Source: an uncultured Bacteroidales bacterium
Lineage (GTDB): Bacteria; Bacteroidota; Bacteroidia; Bacteroidales; Paludibacteraceae
Assembly (NCBI GenBank): GCA_946614295.1
Contig: CAMOGT010000007.1
Span: 1 to 54,537, forward strand
Direction: 5' to 3'
DNA: 54,537 bases
The translations under genes and the position numbers were made by a program. This document shows positions 10,501 to 17,330 of the stretch, piece by piece; positions within the stretch are counted from its first letter, which is position 1; each line of letters starts with the position of its first letter. Below the pieces are notes generated by a model that saw only the letters and a list, made by a program, of their open reading frames with translations, was not told the origin of the DNA and ran no database searches.

Positions 10501-13500
10501 TGGCAGAGGGACATAAGATTACAAGTGTAGCAGCATTGGAAATTGATGACAACGCCAATATTTACGGAAAGTGGACAAAGACCTATGCGTCAGATGTAGA
10601 TTTCGTGCAGCTGGTAACCGATGAGGGAAAATCATATGACTATGCTACATTCTTGAGCGGTAAGGGTTATCTCTTAACGCAAGGAACCGGGCATCAAAAT
10701 GAATTAGATAATACCAATGCGTTTGACACCGGCTTAAAGTTGAAGAATAGTACGGGAAATAAGCTCCAGTTCCGTGCTCCAGTAGGAAAATTGGTTAAGG
10801 TTGTAATGGGTAAAGTAAACGGAATGACTTATTCCGTAAACGGCGCCACTGCAAAGAGCCTGAATGGCGGAACGGATAAGGATCATTTAGGCGTTACGTA
10901 TATGTATAATGCCGGAGAGCAGGAGATTACTCTGACTGAGACAGCTACGGCTTATAACATGCTTAAGTCGATTACGATGTCTGACGCTCCCGTAGTAATT
11001 TACGATGCAACGACGAATGGCGGTACTTGCGCTACGGCAGATGCTACCTTTACGGGTACAGCCCTGACTCTGCCTGCTGCAACAAAAGACGGAAGTCGTT
11101 TCGACGGATGGTTCACTACTGCTAATGACGAGACAGAAACGGGTACATTGGTGGGTTTGGCAGACGCTACATATACACCTGCATCTTCCACTACTCTCTA
11201 TGCCCGCTTCACGCAAACAACCTCTCTTGCAACGCTGACGGATATTAAAGTGAACGGCACAACGGTAACCGGCTTTGCTTCGGATAAATACTCCTATGAT
11301 ATAGTGCTTCCGTACAAGACGGCATCTATCCCGACCATCGCTTATACTCGTGGTTATGAGGGCGATGGAGAAAGTGCTGGTGAGGCTGTGACCATGAGCC
11401 CGAATCCGATTACCTCCGCAACGGGCGACGTGACACTGCATGTTGTATCTGAGAATGGAACTGTAGAGCAAGACTATGTACTGCATTTTACGGAAGCACC
11501 GAAAGATATGCTGCGTATTATCAAGATAGCGACGACTGGAGGTTCGAATAAGACTGTAACCGGTTATTTCGCAAAAGCAGCCGATTGTGCAGTTAGTTTG
11601 CAGAGTAATAGTAAATTCGGTACCAGTTCGTACATGAAGATGGCTTTGGATGAAGAGGAATTCCAAGCCGGAGACGTTTTGAATGTACATATAACAGCTG
11701 TAGCAGGTGACGGATCAATAGCGCTCTATTCGACGAATAATTCGGATGACGCATTGTTGTACAACTCCGGAGTAAGAGGTGTAGTGGGTGATAACAAGAT
11801 CACATTGACAGATGCTATAGAAGGCCGCTCGACCTTGTATCTCTGCCGTACCAGCAATAATGAATGGAATCCGTTTGTGGATTATATAGAAGTATATCGT
11901 CCATACCCGAAACCGTTGTTGACCGGAATAAAGATTGATGAAGCAGTAGCAGTGGTAGATGAGAACGATGCAACGGTTTATAATGTAACCATTCCGGCGG
12001 GTTCGGATCTGGCTTCTCTGGATGTCGTTCCGACCTTCCTATCGAATGACCCGAGTCAGACAAACGGAGAAGTGACTTCTAATGAAGGAGTATGGATAGT
12101 TGGCCCAAATACCTATGTGGTGACCGATAAGGATGGCGATAGCAAGTCCTATACCATTAACATTGCACGTGATGTGGCTGTAGAAAGTTTAACCGTAAGC
12201 GGCAAGACAACCGTAGCTGCCAAGTCGCAGATCACGCTGACCGCAACTGTTCTGCCGGCAAATGTAGCCAATAAGGCGGTAACCTGGAGCAGTAGCGATG
12301 AGACGAAAGCAACCGTGGATGCTAACGGCGTAATAACCGGTAAGGCGGAAGGTACAGTAACGATTACTGCAACCTCGGTGGCAGACGGAAGTATTTATGA
12401 TACGCATGTGATTACGGTGACTAAGTTCGTTGGAACGGAATATGCTTACTGGTTCACCAATAGCGCAGATATTCCCGATGATTTGGCAAATGACGACGGA
12501 ACAATCTTTGAGAGTGCGCCAAGTACAAACTTAAGTAATCTATCTGCTTCGATGACCGTCGAGATAGATGGCGTCAATCGTGAATTTACAGTTACTAAAC
12601 GAGCCGGAGATGTTTCATTCGGTACATTCCATGTGCCGGCAGACTTCACCGCTAACTTGTATGTACTGGCCGTAGGCTCCGGTGATGGGCGCACAGTCAA
12701 TCTAAGAGAAACAACGACAAAGACTGTTTACACCTCTACTCCTGCGACCTTTGGTAATACAGCAACCAAACTCGTTTACAGCAATATCCCTGCCGGCACT
12801 TATGAGTTCGTTAAAGTAAACGACCAAAATAGTCGCGTTGCCATGATGGTTGCTGAACTGAACAGCTATCCGTTGACAAGCATTGCATTGGAGGAAAGCT
12901 TCAACCTGCGTCTGGAGCAAAGCCGTACGCCGGTATTGACGTTAACTCCTACCAAAGCAGCGGTAGTAAGCCAAGTATGGAGCGAGGTATCCCGCACCGG
13001 TGCAAGTGATGCAACGTTTAGTACGACTACCGGTGAAATCTCAGCAGGTAACGAGGAAGGTACAATTACTGTCAAGGTTAAAGTAACCGACGCCTTTGGA
13101 AATGAAGCTGAATCGGGTAACTGTGTTGTGAATATCGTAGACATCATCGAGCAGAAGAATGTAACCGGTTCTATGACATGGAATTGGACAAGTGCCGGAA
13201 CTGCCAATGTGGCAATTAGTAGTGATGATGCCCTTGCTCTTGGCAACTACATTAGTGGTGATGAATGGGCTTACATCAAGGGAACTAAGAATGATTTCGC
13301 TTACAATACCAATAATGGCGGCTGCTATCAAGGAGTGGGGACGTTGAGTTTCACCACTACCGTTCCGGGACTTGTAACTATTACGGCGCGCCGAATAAGC
13401 GAAGACGCAAGTATTAAGATAGGAAGCGTTGATGTCTTGAGTATATCAAGTGCAAATGTAACATCCAAGGCATTCTTTGTTCCGGCAGGCGAGGTAAATA

Positions 13501-14225
13501 TCGTAGCTGACGCAACGAATGGAATGCGAATCTTGAAGATAGAGTTCGATGCTGACCTGACAGCAGATAAGGCGGAAGGCTCGTTCTACGGCGGCTACAC
13601 CCGCAATGTAACAGAAGGACGGATGGGAACCGTTTGCGTGGATCACAATGTGCCGGCAGGCTGTATTGTCGGAGCAGAGGTTTACAAGTTGCTGTACTGG
13701 AAGTACGGAACGAGTTATGAAAACTGCCAGATGGTAGATTTCGAGCAAGTAGATGAGATGAATGCCGGCGAGCCGTACATGATCATCCCGACCGGAAGCA
13801 CGTGTGCACTCTTCTACGGCGCAACGAAAGTGAATGCTCCGTTGGCATTGACGAACGGTTTCACCGGTACGTTTGATCCGATTACCGCTGCTTCTGATGC
13901 GCTATATGGCATGTACGGAATAGTGAACAACATGATTCAGAAACTGGGTCACGACTGCTACTCACAGGCTAACCGCGCATATATTGATCTATCGCAGACT
14001 CCGTCTAAGGAAGCGTATGACGCTCAACCGCATATGACAAATCACGCTCCGAGAAAACGTGTATCTCTCGGTCATAAGATAACAACGGAGGAAGAACCGA
14101 TTGCAACCGGCTTAGATGCCATCAACGTAGAGAACACAGATGTGCAGAAAGTGCTGATCAACGGCGAGATGTTCATCATCCGTGACGGCCACATCTACAG
14201 CGCAACCGGTATGATGGTAAAATAG
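7515..14225 (+). CDS. Giant secreted InlB-repeat / Ig-like surface protein
   Basis: 2236-residue exported protein. A long N-terminal extension precedes a hydrophobic export segment (about residues 49-62, ending GIGQMWG). From about residue 288 there are at least eight repeats of the Listeria-Bacteroides (InlB B, Flg_new) type, each with a GW core such as FNGWDP, FAGWYA, FLGWNP, FLGWSI, FDGWYN or FDGWFT. A bacterial Ig-like (Big_2) domain lies at about 1553-1638 (LTVSGKTTVAAK ... VTWSSSDETKATVDANGVITG). The last residues, NGEMFIIRDGHIYSATG, resemble the tail of the protein at 49272. The start could also be 7521. A run of eight G's at 7569-7576 lies inside codons 19-21. No promoter is obvious. 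Base composition is more A/T-rich than in the flanking core genes, especially in the first third. The likely role is adhesion or surface structure; ligand unknown. Confidence 0.85.
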   Translation: MLMKANFLNLVAKMPQNTGGGNSQSFTLQSIGAQYFTRLLGSSCRVWKYVACMLMVLVLGIGQMWGTTGDLLDINFTDWYNDGGTTQASGTHYIYTASSGTYKRSNVAYFTNSAYSQSVPSATNYVCVTCSTSTYHVYAKNNKYLSSSDPETYSDSYTVSHNSNTTAPTTVVFTLSSPAIIELLVGASSIGNTSATYGYTAPTANASKVQRAYHFLKTYDYATGSYPLADEIKLNSKDAIAYVTDTTTVAGTVSYEFDAGKLYSASGTNNKKFYIYAIRVTTYSATPATYTLAWNLDGGSVDVAGTAAGSYAAGTTITAPTVSKTGHAFNGWDPAVPATMPAANSEYTATWTPSVYSVTLHTNDGTINSGNVSSYTFGVGATLPTDVLKASCDFAGWYASSTFEGERVYTIGTDATGDKEYWAKWQPAATKHSITYAGYGSADMSGYPTQYSEGVGIASFESLEDTEDEHFLGWNPTFISAEATTDQTITATWEDKKVVTFNSNGGSAVAAVKVVSGETVSAPTAPTRLNWTFQKWQKDGVDYDFATAVTEDITLDAVWSRNEISGEESSEVIVSETTNPSAPLTNPEYGYSQTYTEKGKYALTGGMYGGDTGKRYVKFTIPNGCTGVAYLKGTKSNTRKLVLIGEATKTAHDEATGDAKTQFNDASECEIYISLSSGTSTADGTSGTLSSGDYWVTASGGGLDINTLTVALTSSPLSVKLKVNGDVTQTINVTSGEKLGNLFLNGELPELVITGYTFNGWKNEEGDAAVSKTTEITKSMVIYADLSAATYDVTLSAGTNATSAGTATVQMGAGALTITSATTGSGALKGFYTTSDGDVKVAEANGTLVTGDVTGYVANGKWDKASDTELFAQYAPSYDVKFFPGYGENTQIGETQSILGGSYAVAPADPEREGFKFLGWSITTSKDDIKTVGSYGISAATDFTAIWQEKFKVAYYDGATKLGEEDVYDGESPAHSGDYEERMLADFDGWYNNADLAEGHKITSVAALEIDDNANIYGKWTKTYASDVDFVQLVTDEGKSYDYATFLSGKGYLLTQGTGHQNELDNTNAFDTGLKLKNSTGNKLQFRAPVGKLVKVVMGKVNGMTYSVNGATAKSLNGGTDKDHLGVTYMYNAGEQEITLTETATAYNMLKSITMSDAPVVIYDATTNGGTCATADATFTGTALTLPAATKDGSRFDGWFTTANDETETGTLVGLADATYTPASSTTLYARFTQTTSLATLTDIKVNGTTVTGFASDKYSYDIVLPYKTASIPTIAYTRGYEGDGESAGEAVTMSPNPITSATGDVTLHVVSENGTVEQDYVLHFTEAPKDMLRIIKIATTGGSNKTVTGYFAKAADCAVSLQSNSKFGTSSYMKMALDEEEFQAGDVLNVHITAVAGDGSIALYSTNNSDDALLYNSGVRGVVGDNKITLTDAIEGRSTLYLCRTSNNEWNPFVDYIEVYRPYPKPLLTGIKIDEAVAVVDENDATVYNVTIPAGSDLASLDVVPTFLSNDPSQTNGEVTSNEGVWIVGPNTYVVTDKDGDSKSYTINIARDVAVESLTVSGKTTVAAKSQITLTATVLPANVANKAVTWSSSDETKATVDANGVITGKAEGTVTITATSVADGSIYDTHVITVTKFVGTEYAYWFTNSADIPDDLANDDGTIFESAPSTNLSNLSASMTVEIDGVNREFTVTKRAGDVSFGTFHVPADFTANLYVLAVGSGDGRTVNLRETTTKTVYTSTPATFGNTATKLVYSNIPAGTYEFVKVNDQNSRVAMMVAELNSYPLTSIALEESFNLRLEQSRTPVLTLTPTKAAVVSQVWSEVSRTGASDATFSTTTGEISAGNEEGTITVKVKVTDAFGNEAESGNCVVNIVDIIEQKNVTGSMTWNWTSAGTANVAISSDDALALGNYISGDEWAYIKGTKNDFAYNTNNGGCYQGVGTLSFTTTVPGLVTITARRISEDASIKIGSVDVLSISSANVTSKAFFVPAGEVNIVADATNGMRILKIEFDADLTADKAEGSFYGGYTRNVTEGRMGTVCVDHNVPAGCIVGAEVYKLLYWKYGTSYENCQMVDFEQVDEMNAGEPYMIIPTGSTCALFYGATKVNAPLALTNGFTGTFDPITAASDALYGMYGIVNNMIQKLGHDCYSQANRAYIDLSQTPSKEAYDAQPHMTNHAPRKRVSLGHKITTEEEPIATGLDAINVENTDVQKVLINGEMFIIRDGHIYSATGMMVK
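7569..7576 (+). repeat. G8 homopolymer tract in 5' coding region
   Basis: Eight consecutive G's code for the Gly run in QNTGGGN, upstream of the export segment. Gain or loss of one G would end translation early, so this is a candidate slipped-strand contingency locus. Confidence 0.8.
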
Positions 14226-14250
14226 TAGAAACTAAAAACAACAAACGAAT

Positions 14251-14373
14251 ATGATGAAGAAGAAAATGTATAAGGCGCCGCGCACCGGTGCAGAGAGTTT
14301 GACCGGGTGGCAGCTGATGAATGTGAGTCCTCAGGTGTCGCACGACGAAAAAAACGGTGTAGAAATCGGCTAA
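14251..14373 (+). CDS. 40-residue small protein of unknown function
   Basis: A short ORF begins 25 bases after the giant gene with MMKKKMYKAPRTG and ends with HDEKNGVEIG. It is basic at the N-terminus, has a central GWQLMNVSPQV segment, and has neither a convincing signal peptide nor a membrane segment. It ends 20 bases before a terminator hairpin, so it may be the last gene of the same transcript. Small ORFs starting MKKK-Y-x-x-P are often seen behind secreted proteins in this order, but I know of no assigned function. It is easily missed because of its size. Confidence 0.5.
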   Translation: MMKKKMYKAPRTGAESLTGWQLMNVSPQVSHDEKNGVEIG

Positions 14374-14392
14374 CAATGCACGATGCAGAAAG

Positions 14393-14457
14393 AAAAATCG
14401 CTCGAAAGGGCGATTTTTTTCTTAGCCGATGGTGCGATCAATGAGATTTATCTTGCA
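14393..14457 (+). repeat. 65-bp direct repeat, copy 1 (contains terminator hairpin)
   Basis: Identical over 65 bases to 14932-14996. Its left part is a hairpin (AAAATCGCTC pairing with GGGCGATTTT, GAAA loop, T7), which would terminate the giant-gene transcript. Its right part is not hairpin and resembles coding sequence (frame NEIYLA). Confidence 0.95.
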
Positions 14458-14563
14458 ACATATAATCAATCTGATTCCAACCAAGGCTCACTGATAACAA
14501 CAGTGAGCCTTTTATGTATATCCTATTAAAAATGCAGAAAAAAATCATTTTTTAGCCAAAAAG

Positions 14564-14596
14564 TTTCGGTATATGGAAACTTTTTCGTATCTTTGC
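14564..14596 (+). promoter_or_regulatory. Promoter for HigA-like regulator gene
   Basis: TATCTTTGC at 14588-14596, with a weak -33 box (TTTC at 14564-14567) 20 bases upstream. A strong Shine-Dalgarno AAAGGAGG follows at 14603-14610. Confidence 0.7.
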
Positions 14597-14617
14597 ACCA
14601 TAAAAGGAGGATATAAT

Positions 14618-14923
14618 ATGGAATTTTACACGCAAGAACAAATGGTCGATAAGCACGTCGGAGCGAAAGGAACCCCGGCGCGCAATGAGTATGATGAGCA
14701 AGTAGAACTAATGCTTGTAGGAGAGGCTATCCGCAAGGCTCGTCAAGCCAAATCGTTGTCCCAGGAACAATTAGGTGAGATGGTAGGTGTCCAAAAGGCG
14801 CAGATTTCCCGTCTGGAGAACGGAAAAAATCTTACGCTGGCATCTATTTGTAAACTATTTAAAGCCTTAGGACAACAAGTGTCCTTGGACATACCATCAA
14901 TTGGCAGAGTGGCACTCTGTTAA
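14618..14923 (+). CDS. XRE-family HTH regulator, HigA-like orphan antitoxin
   Basis: 101-residue DNA-binding protein. The start at 14618 follows AAAGGAGG by 7 bases and lies downstream of the predicted transcription start, so the upstream in-frame ATG at 14573 is rejected. The HTH occupies roughly residues 35-90 (IRKARQAKSLSQEQLGEMVGV ... ISRLENGK, then LTLASICKLFKALG). The N-terminal part (ARNEYDEQVE) matches antitoxins that normally lie next to a HigB/RelE-type toxin. No toxin ORF is found on either side, so it is an orphan, either a remnant or a free-standing regulator. It sits exactly between two copies of a 65-bp repeat. Confidence 0.8.
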   Translation: MEFYTQEQMVDKHVGAKGTPARNEYDEQVELMLVGEAIRKARQAKSLSQEQLGEMVGVQKAQISRLENGKNLTLASICKLFKALGQQVSLDIPSIGRVALC

Positions 14924-14931
14924 TAACCGGA

Positions 14932-14996
14932 AAAAATCGCTCGAAAGGGCGATTTTTTTCTTAGCCGATGGTGCGATCAATGAGATTTATCTTGCA
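14932..14996 (+). repeat. 65-bp direct repeat, copy 2 (contains terminator hairpin)
   Basis: Perfect copy of 14393-14457. It starts 8 bases after the regulator stop and supplies its terminator hairpin. A third, diverged relative of the hairpin with the same left flank (GCACGATGCGGAAAG) is at about 15580-15624. Confidence 0.95.
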
Positions 14997-15160
14997 GCAG
15001 TAATATCAAGAAACCGATGCCCCTTAATCGTCTCGGTATGCTCCTCAAGAAAGCCGGGTACACTCAGAAATGTTTGAGCGGTAAAGCGAGAGGATGGTTA
15101 GTACGCGAGCGCGGATTAGAAGAGGTAAACGCCAATAGAAACATTAATGCTCGTCCATGA
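14967..15160 (+). pseudogene. Frameshifted remnant, possibly C-terminus of a VapE/VirE-type mobile-element protein
   Basis: One frame reads DGAINEIYLAAVISRN and then breaks. The adjacent frame continues from 15017 for 47 codons as MPLNRLGMLLKKAGYTQK ... GWLVRERGLEEVN. The order 'EIYLA ... LG-x-LLKK-x-G-(Y/F)-x-QK ... GWLV' resembles the C-terminal end of VapE/DUF3874-like primase-helicase proteins on Bacteroides mobile elements. That similarity is from memory and needs a search. The first part lies inside the 65-bp repeat, so the repeat may itself derive from this gene. Confidence 0.35.
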
Positions 15161-15252
15161 CAGTATGACAGATGACAGTTCTTTTTATATATCTCACACA
15201 CGCGTGGGTGTGTATATTTTAGGAATTTATCTGTCATCTGTCATACTGTCAT
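15157..15252. repeat. 96-bp palindrome with 22-bp perfect arms
   Basis: The left arm 15157-15178 is the exact reverse complement of 15231-15252; each arm is built from about three ATGACAG words. The centre has a second, imperfect hairpin around CACACACGCGTGGGTGTG. RNA from either strand would form a long structured stem. It could be a binding site for a replication or integration protein, the trace of a mobile element end, or a strong bidirectional terminator. Confidence 0.85.
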
Positions 15253-15464
15253 ACGCCCGCCCCCCGCCGGTCACCCTAAAAAACAGCGTCCATTAGGTCG
15301 GATACCATCCGACATCCCTCCAACTTCGGTCCAAAGCCGCGATATGGCCGCGACGTGACCGCGACCTCACGGATAGGTAACAGATAAATGTCAAACGTAT
15401 GAGAATTATTCCGATTATGCCGATAGAATCCATGTATGGCATGGTCTATCATCGAGCCGGATAC
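15253..15464. other. Non-coding stretch between palindrome and orphan promoter
   Basis: No gene is supported here. It opens with a G/C-rich run (CGCCCGCCCCCCGCC), then a small hairpin GTCGGATACCATCCGAC (15298-15314) and three near-repeats of the word GCCGCGAC (about 15334-15366). The minus strand has an open frame through this region but no start signal or recognisable domain. Confidence 0.5.
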
Positions 15465-15496
15465 TTGCCCATCTCGCAAAAAAGTAGTACCTTTGC
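15465..15496 (+). promoter_or_regulatory. Orphan Bacteroidetes promoter
   Basis: TTG(C) at 15465-15468 and TACCTTTGC at 15488-15496 with about 19-20 bases between them. The only thing downstream before the next terminator is a structured 120-base stretch. Confidence 0.6.
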
Positions 15497-15502
15497 ATTG
15501 CT

Positions 15503-15624
15503 TTTCGGTTAGATAGGATAATGAAACATCTTGCACTTTTGTCGCATCGTTGCGACAACTATACAAGATGGAGGGTAAATGCACGATGCGGAAAGAAAAA
15601 TCGTCCCTCGGGGCGATTTTTTTT
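15503..15624 (+). ncRNA. Candidate small transcript with internal hairpin and terminator
   Basis: Starting about 7 bases after TACCTTTGC, the segment holds a perfect 8-bp hairpin (TTGTCGCA-TCGT-TGCGACAA, 15539-15558) and ends in a terminator (AAAATCGTCC with its complement, T8, 15597-15624). The length would be about 120 nt. An overlapping 46-codon ORF (15521-15661) runs through the terminator and into the next promoter, so a non-coding or leader transcript seems more likely. This is inference from sequence only. Confidence 0.35.
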
Positions 15625-15654
15625 GCATATATCAAAAAAAAGCAGTATATTTGC
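15622..15654 (+). promoter_or_regulatory. Promoter for BRO-family gene
   Basis: TTTG at 15622-15625 and TATATTTGC at 15646-15654 with exactly 20 bases between. The -33 box overlaps the T-run of the preceding terminator and continues as TTTGCATATAT. Confidence 0.8.
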
Positions 15655-15672
15655 ACCGTAAATGAGAAATAG

Positions 15673-16524
15673 ATGGCAGAGCACGAAGCAATAAAACTAT
15701 TTGAAGAAAACAAAATGCGCGTTTTCTTTGATGATGTACAAGAAAAATGGTACATCTGTATTAACGATGTCATCCAAGTGTTGACGGATTCAAAAGATCC
15801 GGCTGACTATTTCAAAAAGATGCGTCGGCGAGATCCCGAGTTAGATAATTTCGTGAGGGGGACAAATTGTCCCCCCCACCAATTTGCATCTACAGATGGG
15901 AAGAAACATGCAGTAAGATGTGCTTCATTGCAAGATATATTCCGTATCATTCAATCGATACCCAGTAAGAAAGCAGAGCCGTTCAAACAATGGTTGGCGC
16001 AGGTGGGGGCAGAGCGAATCAGTCAGATGCGCGACCCGGAACGGGATATAGAGCAGGCTATCAGAGATTATCGCAGGTTAGGGTATTCCGAGAACTGGAT
16101 AAACCAACGTATTAAAACGATTGAGATCCGCAAAGGACTGACGGACGAATGGAAACGCAGCGGCGTAGAGAACGAAAGCGATTATGCGCGGCTGACAGAC
16201 CTGATGAGTAAGATATGGAGCGGAATGACAACGCGCGAATATAAGGAACACAAAGGTCTGACCGACCAGAACCTGCGGGATAACATGACCAATATGGAAC
16301 TGTTGCTCAATGCGTTGGCGGAACAGACGGCTACGGACTTGAGCAAGGAGCGCAATCCCGAAGGATTGATAGAGACAGCCCATGTAGCCAAAGACGGCGC
16401 AGAGGTAGCGAGAAATGCCCGCACCGATATTGAACACCGCCTCGGTCATTCTGTTATCAGTGACAAGAAAGCTATTGATTATATAAAACCCAAAGATGAA
16501 CTCCCTTTTGAGGAGAAAAAGTAA
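15673..16524 (+). CDS. BRO-family N-terminal domain protein (antirepressor-like)
   Basis: 283-residue protein with a Bro-N / prophage antirepressor-type domain over roughly residues 8-115 (VQEKWYICINDVIQVLTDSKDPADYFKKM ... IFRIIQSIPSKKAEPFKQWLAQVG). A charged helical region follows, characteristic of the chromosomal Bacteroidetes form (ERDIEQAIRDYRRLGYSENWINQRIKTIE ... REYKEHKGL). Bro-N proteins bind DNA and often come from phage or mobile elements. The gene has its own promoter and is the last member of the repeat-rich accessory patch. It contains a 19-bp palindrome with a C7 run. The SDR gene starts 2 bases after its stop, so the two may be co-transcribed. Confidence 0.8.
   Translation: MAEHEAIKLFEENKMRVFFDDVQEKWYICINDVIQVLTDSKDPADYFKKMRRRDPELDNFVRGTNCPPHQFASTDGKKHAVRCASLQDIFRIIQSIPSKKAEPFKQWLAQVGAERISQMRDPERDIEQAIRDYRRLGYSENWINQRIKTIEIRKGLTDEWKRSGVENESDYARLTDLMSKIWSGMTTREYKEHKGLTDQNLRDNMTNMELLLNALAEQTATDLSKERNPEGLIETAHVAKDGAEVARNARTDIEHRLGHSVISDKKAIDYIKPKDELPFEEKK
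15857..15877. repeat. 19-bp palindrome with C7 run inside BRO gene
   Basis: GGGGGACAA and TTGTCCCCC form 9-bp arms around one central base, and the right arm extends to seven C's (15871-15877). It encodes RGTNCPP within the Bro-N domain. Confidence 0.85.
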
Positions 16525-16526
16525 TT

Positions 16527-17330
16527 ATGAAAAATCTATTTAGTTTGGAAGGCAAGAACGCCTGGGTGACGGGCGCATGCTACGGAATAGGCTTTGCTAT
16601 AGCGAAAGCCTACGCACAGGCAGGGGCGGAGAACATCATCTTTAACGCCCGCAGTCAAGAAGCTATCGACAAAGCCATGGAACTCTATCGCGCGGAAGGA
16701 ATAAAGAACGCGCACGGGTACGTGTGCGACGTGACGGACGAGGTAGCGGTCAAAGCGCTCGTGGAGCAGATTCACCAAGAGGTAGGACCGATCCATATCC
16801 TGGTCAACAACGCCGGTATCATCAAACGCATCCCGATGCACGAGATGAAGAGGGAGGATTTCCAGCAGGTGATTGACATCGACCTCGTGGCTCCGTATAT
16901 CGTGAGTGCCGCCGTGCTGCCGGAGATGATGGAGCGGCGCGAGGGCAAGATCATCAATATCTGCTCGATGATGTCGGAGCTCGGCCGCGAGACCGTCAGC
17001 GCCTATGCGGCAGCGAAAGGCGGTCTGAAGATGCTGACCCGTAACATCTGCTCGGAGTACGGCGAGTACAACATCCAGTGCAACGGCCTCGGTCCGGGTT
17101 ATATAGCAACACCGCAGACAGCTCCGCTGCGCGAGCCACAGCCCGACGGCAGCCGTCATCCGTTCGACGCGTTCATCTGCGCCAAGACTCCTGCGGGGCG
17201 TTGGCTCGAGCCGGACGAACTCGGCGCGCCGGCGGTGTTCTTGGCGAGCCACGCAAGTGATGCCGTGAACGGACAGATACTGTATGTGGATGGGGGTATC
17301 TTAGCCTACATCGGCCGCCAACCGAAGTGA
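16527..17330 (+). CDS. Short-chain dehydrogenase, gluconate 5-dehydrogenase-like
   Basis: 267-residue classical SDR. The cofactor motif is TGACYGIG (about residues 15-22), NNAG marks strand beta-4, the catalytic Ser is in NICSMMSE and YAAAK gives the Tyr/Lys pair. PGYIATPQT and the C-terminal VDGG are typical. The closest family by pattern is Bacteroidetes gluconate 5-dehydrogenase (D-gluconate to 5-keto-D-gluconate); KduD-type enzymes of uronate breakdown are a close alternative. The start follows the BRO gene by 2 bases, with GAGGAG as ribosome-binding site inside that gene. The DUF4861 lipoprotein downstream suggests a sugar-acid or pectin context. Confidence 0.8.
   Translation: MKNLFSLEGKNAWVTGACYGIGFAIAKAYAQAGAENIIFNARSQEAIDKAMELYRAEGIKNAHGYVCDVTDEVAVKALVEQIHQEVGPIHILVNNAGIIKRIPMHEMKREDFQQVIDIDLVAPYIVSAAVLPEMMERREGKIINICSMMSELGRETVSAYAAAKGGLKMLTRNICSEYGEYNIQCNGLGPGYIATPQTAPLREPQPDGSRHPFDAFICAKTPAGRWLEPDELGAPAVFLASHASDAVNGQILYVDGGILAYIGRQPK

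Noticed and set aside
14383..14529. 48-codon ORF running through the first 65-bp repeat
   Set aside because: It translates the terminator hairpin; most likely non-coding, though its NEIYLA part fits the remnant gene.
15521..15661. 46-codon ORF after the orphan promoter
   Set aside because: It extends through a terminator and the next promoter; a small RNA or leader is more likely.
15276..15773. 165-codon minus-strand frame across the palindrome-adjacent stretch and BRO start
   Set aside because: It reads backwards through two promoters and the BRO gene; no domain or ribosome-binding site. Kept only as a note that the frame is open.
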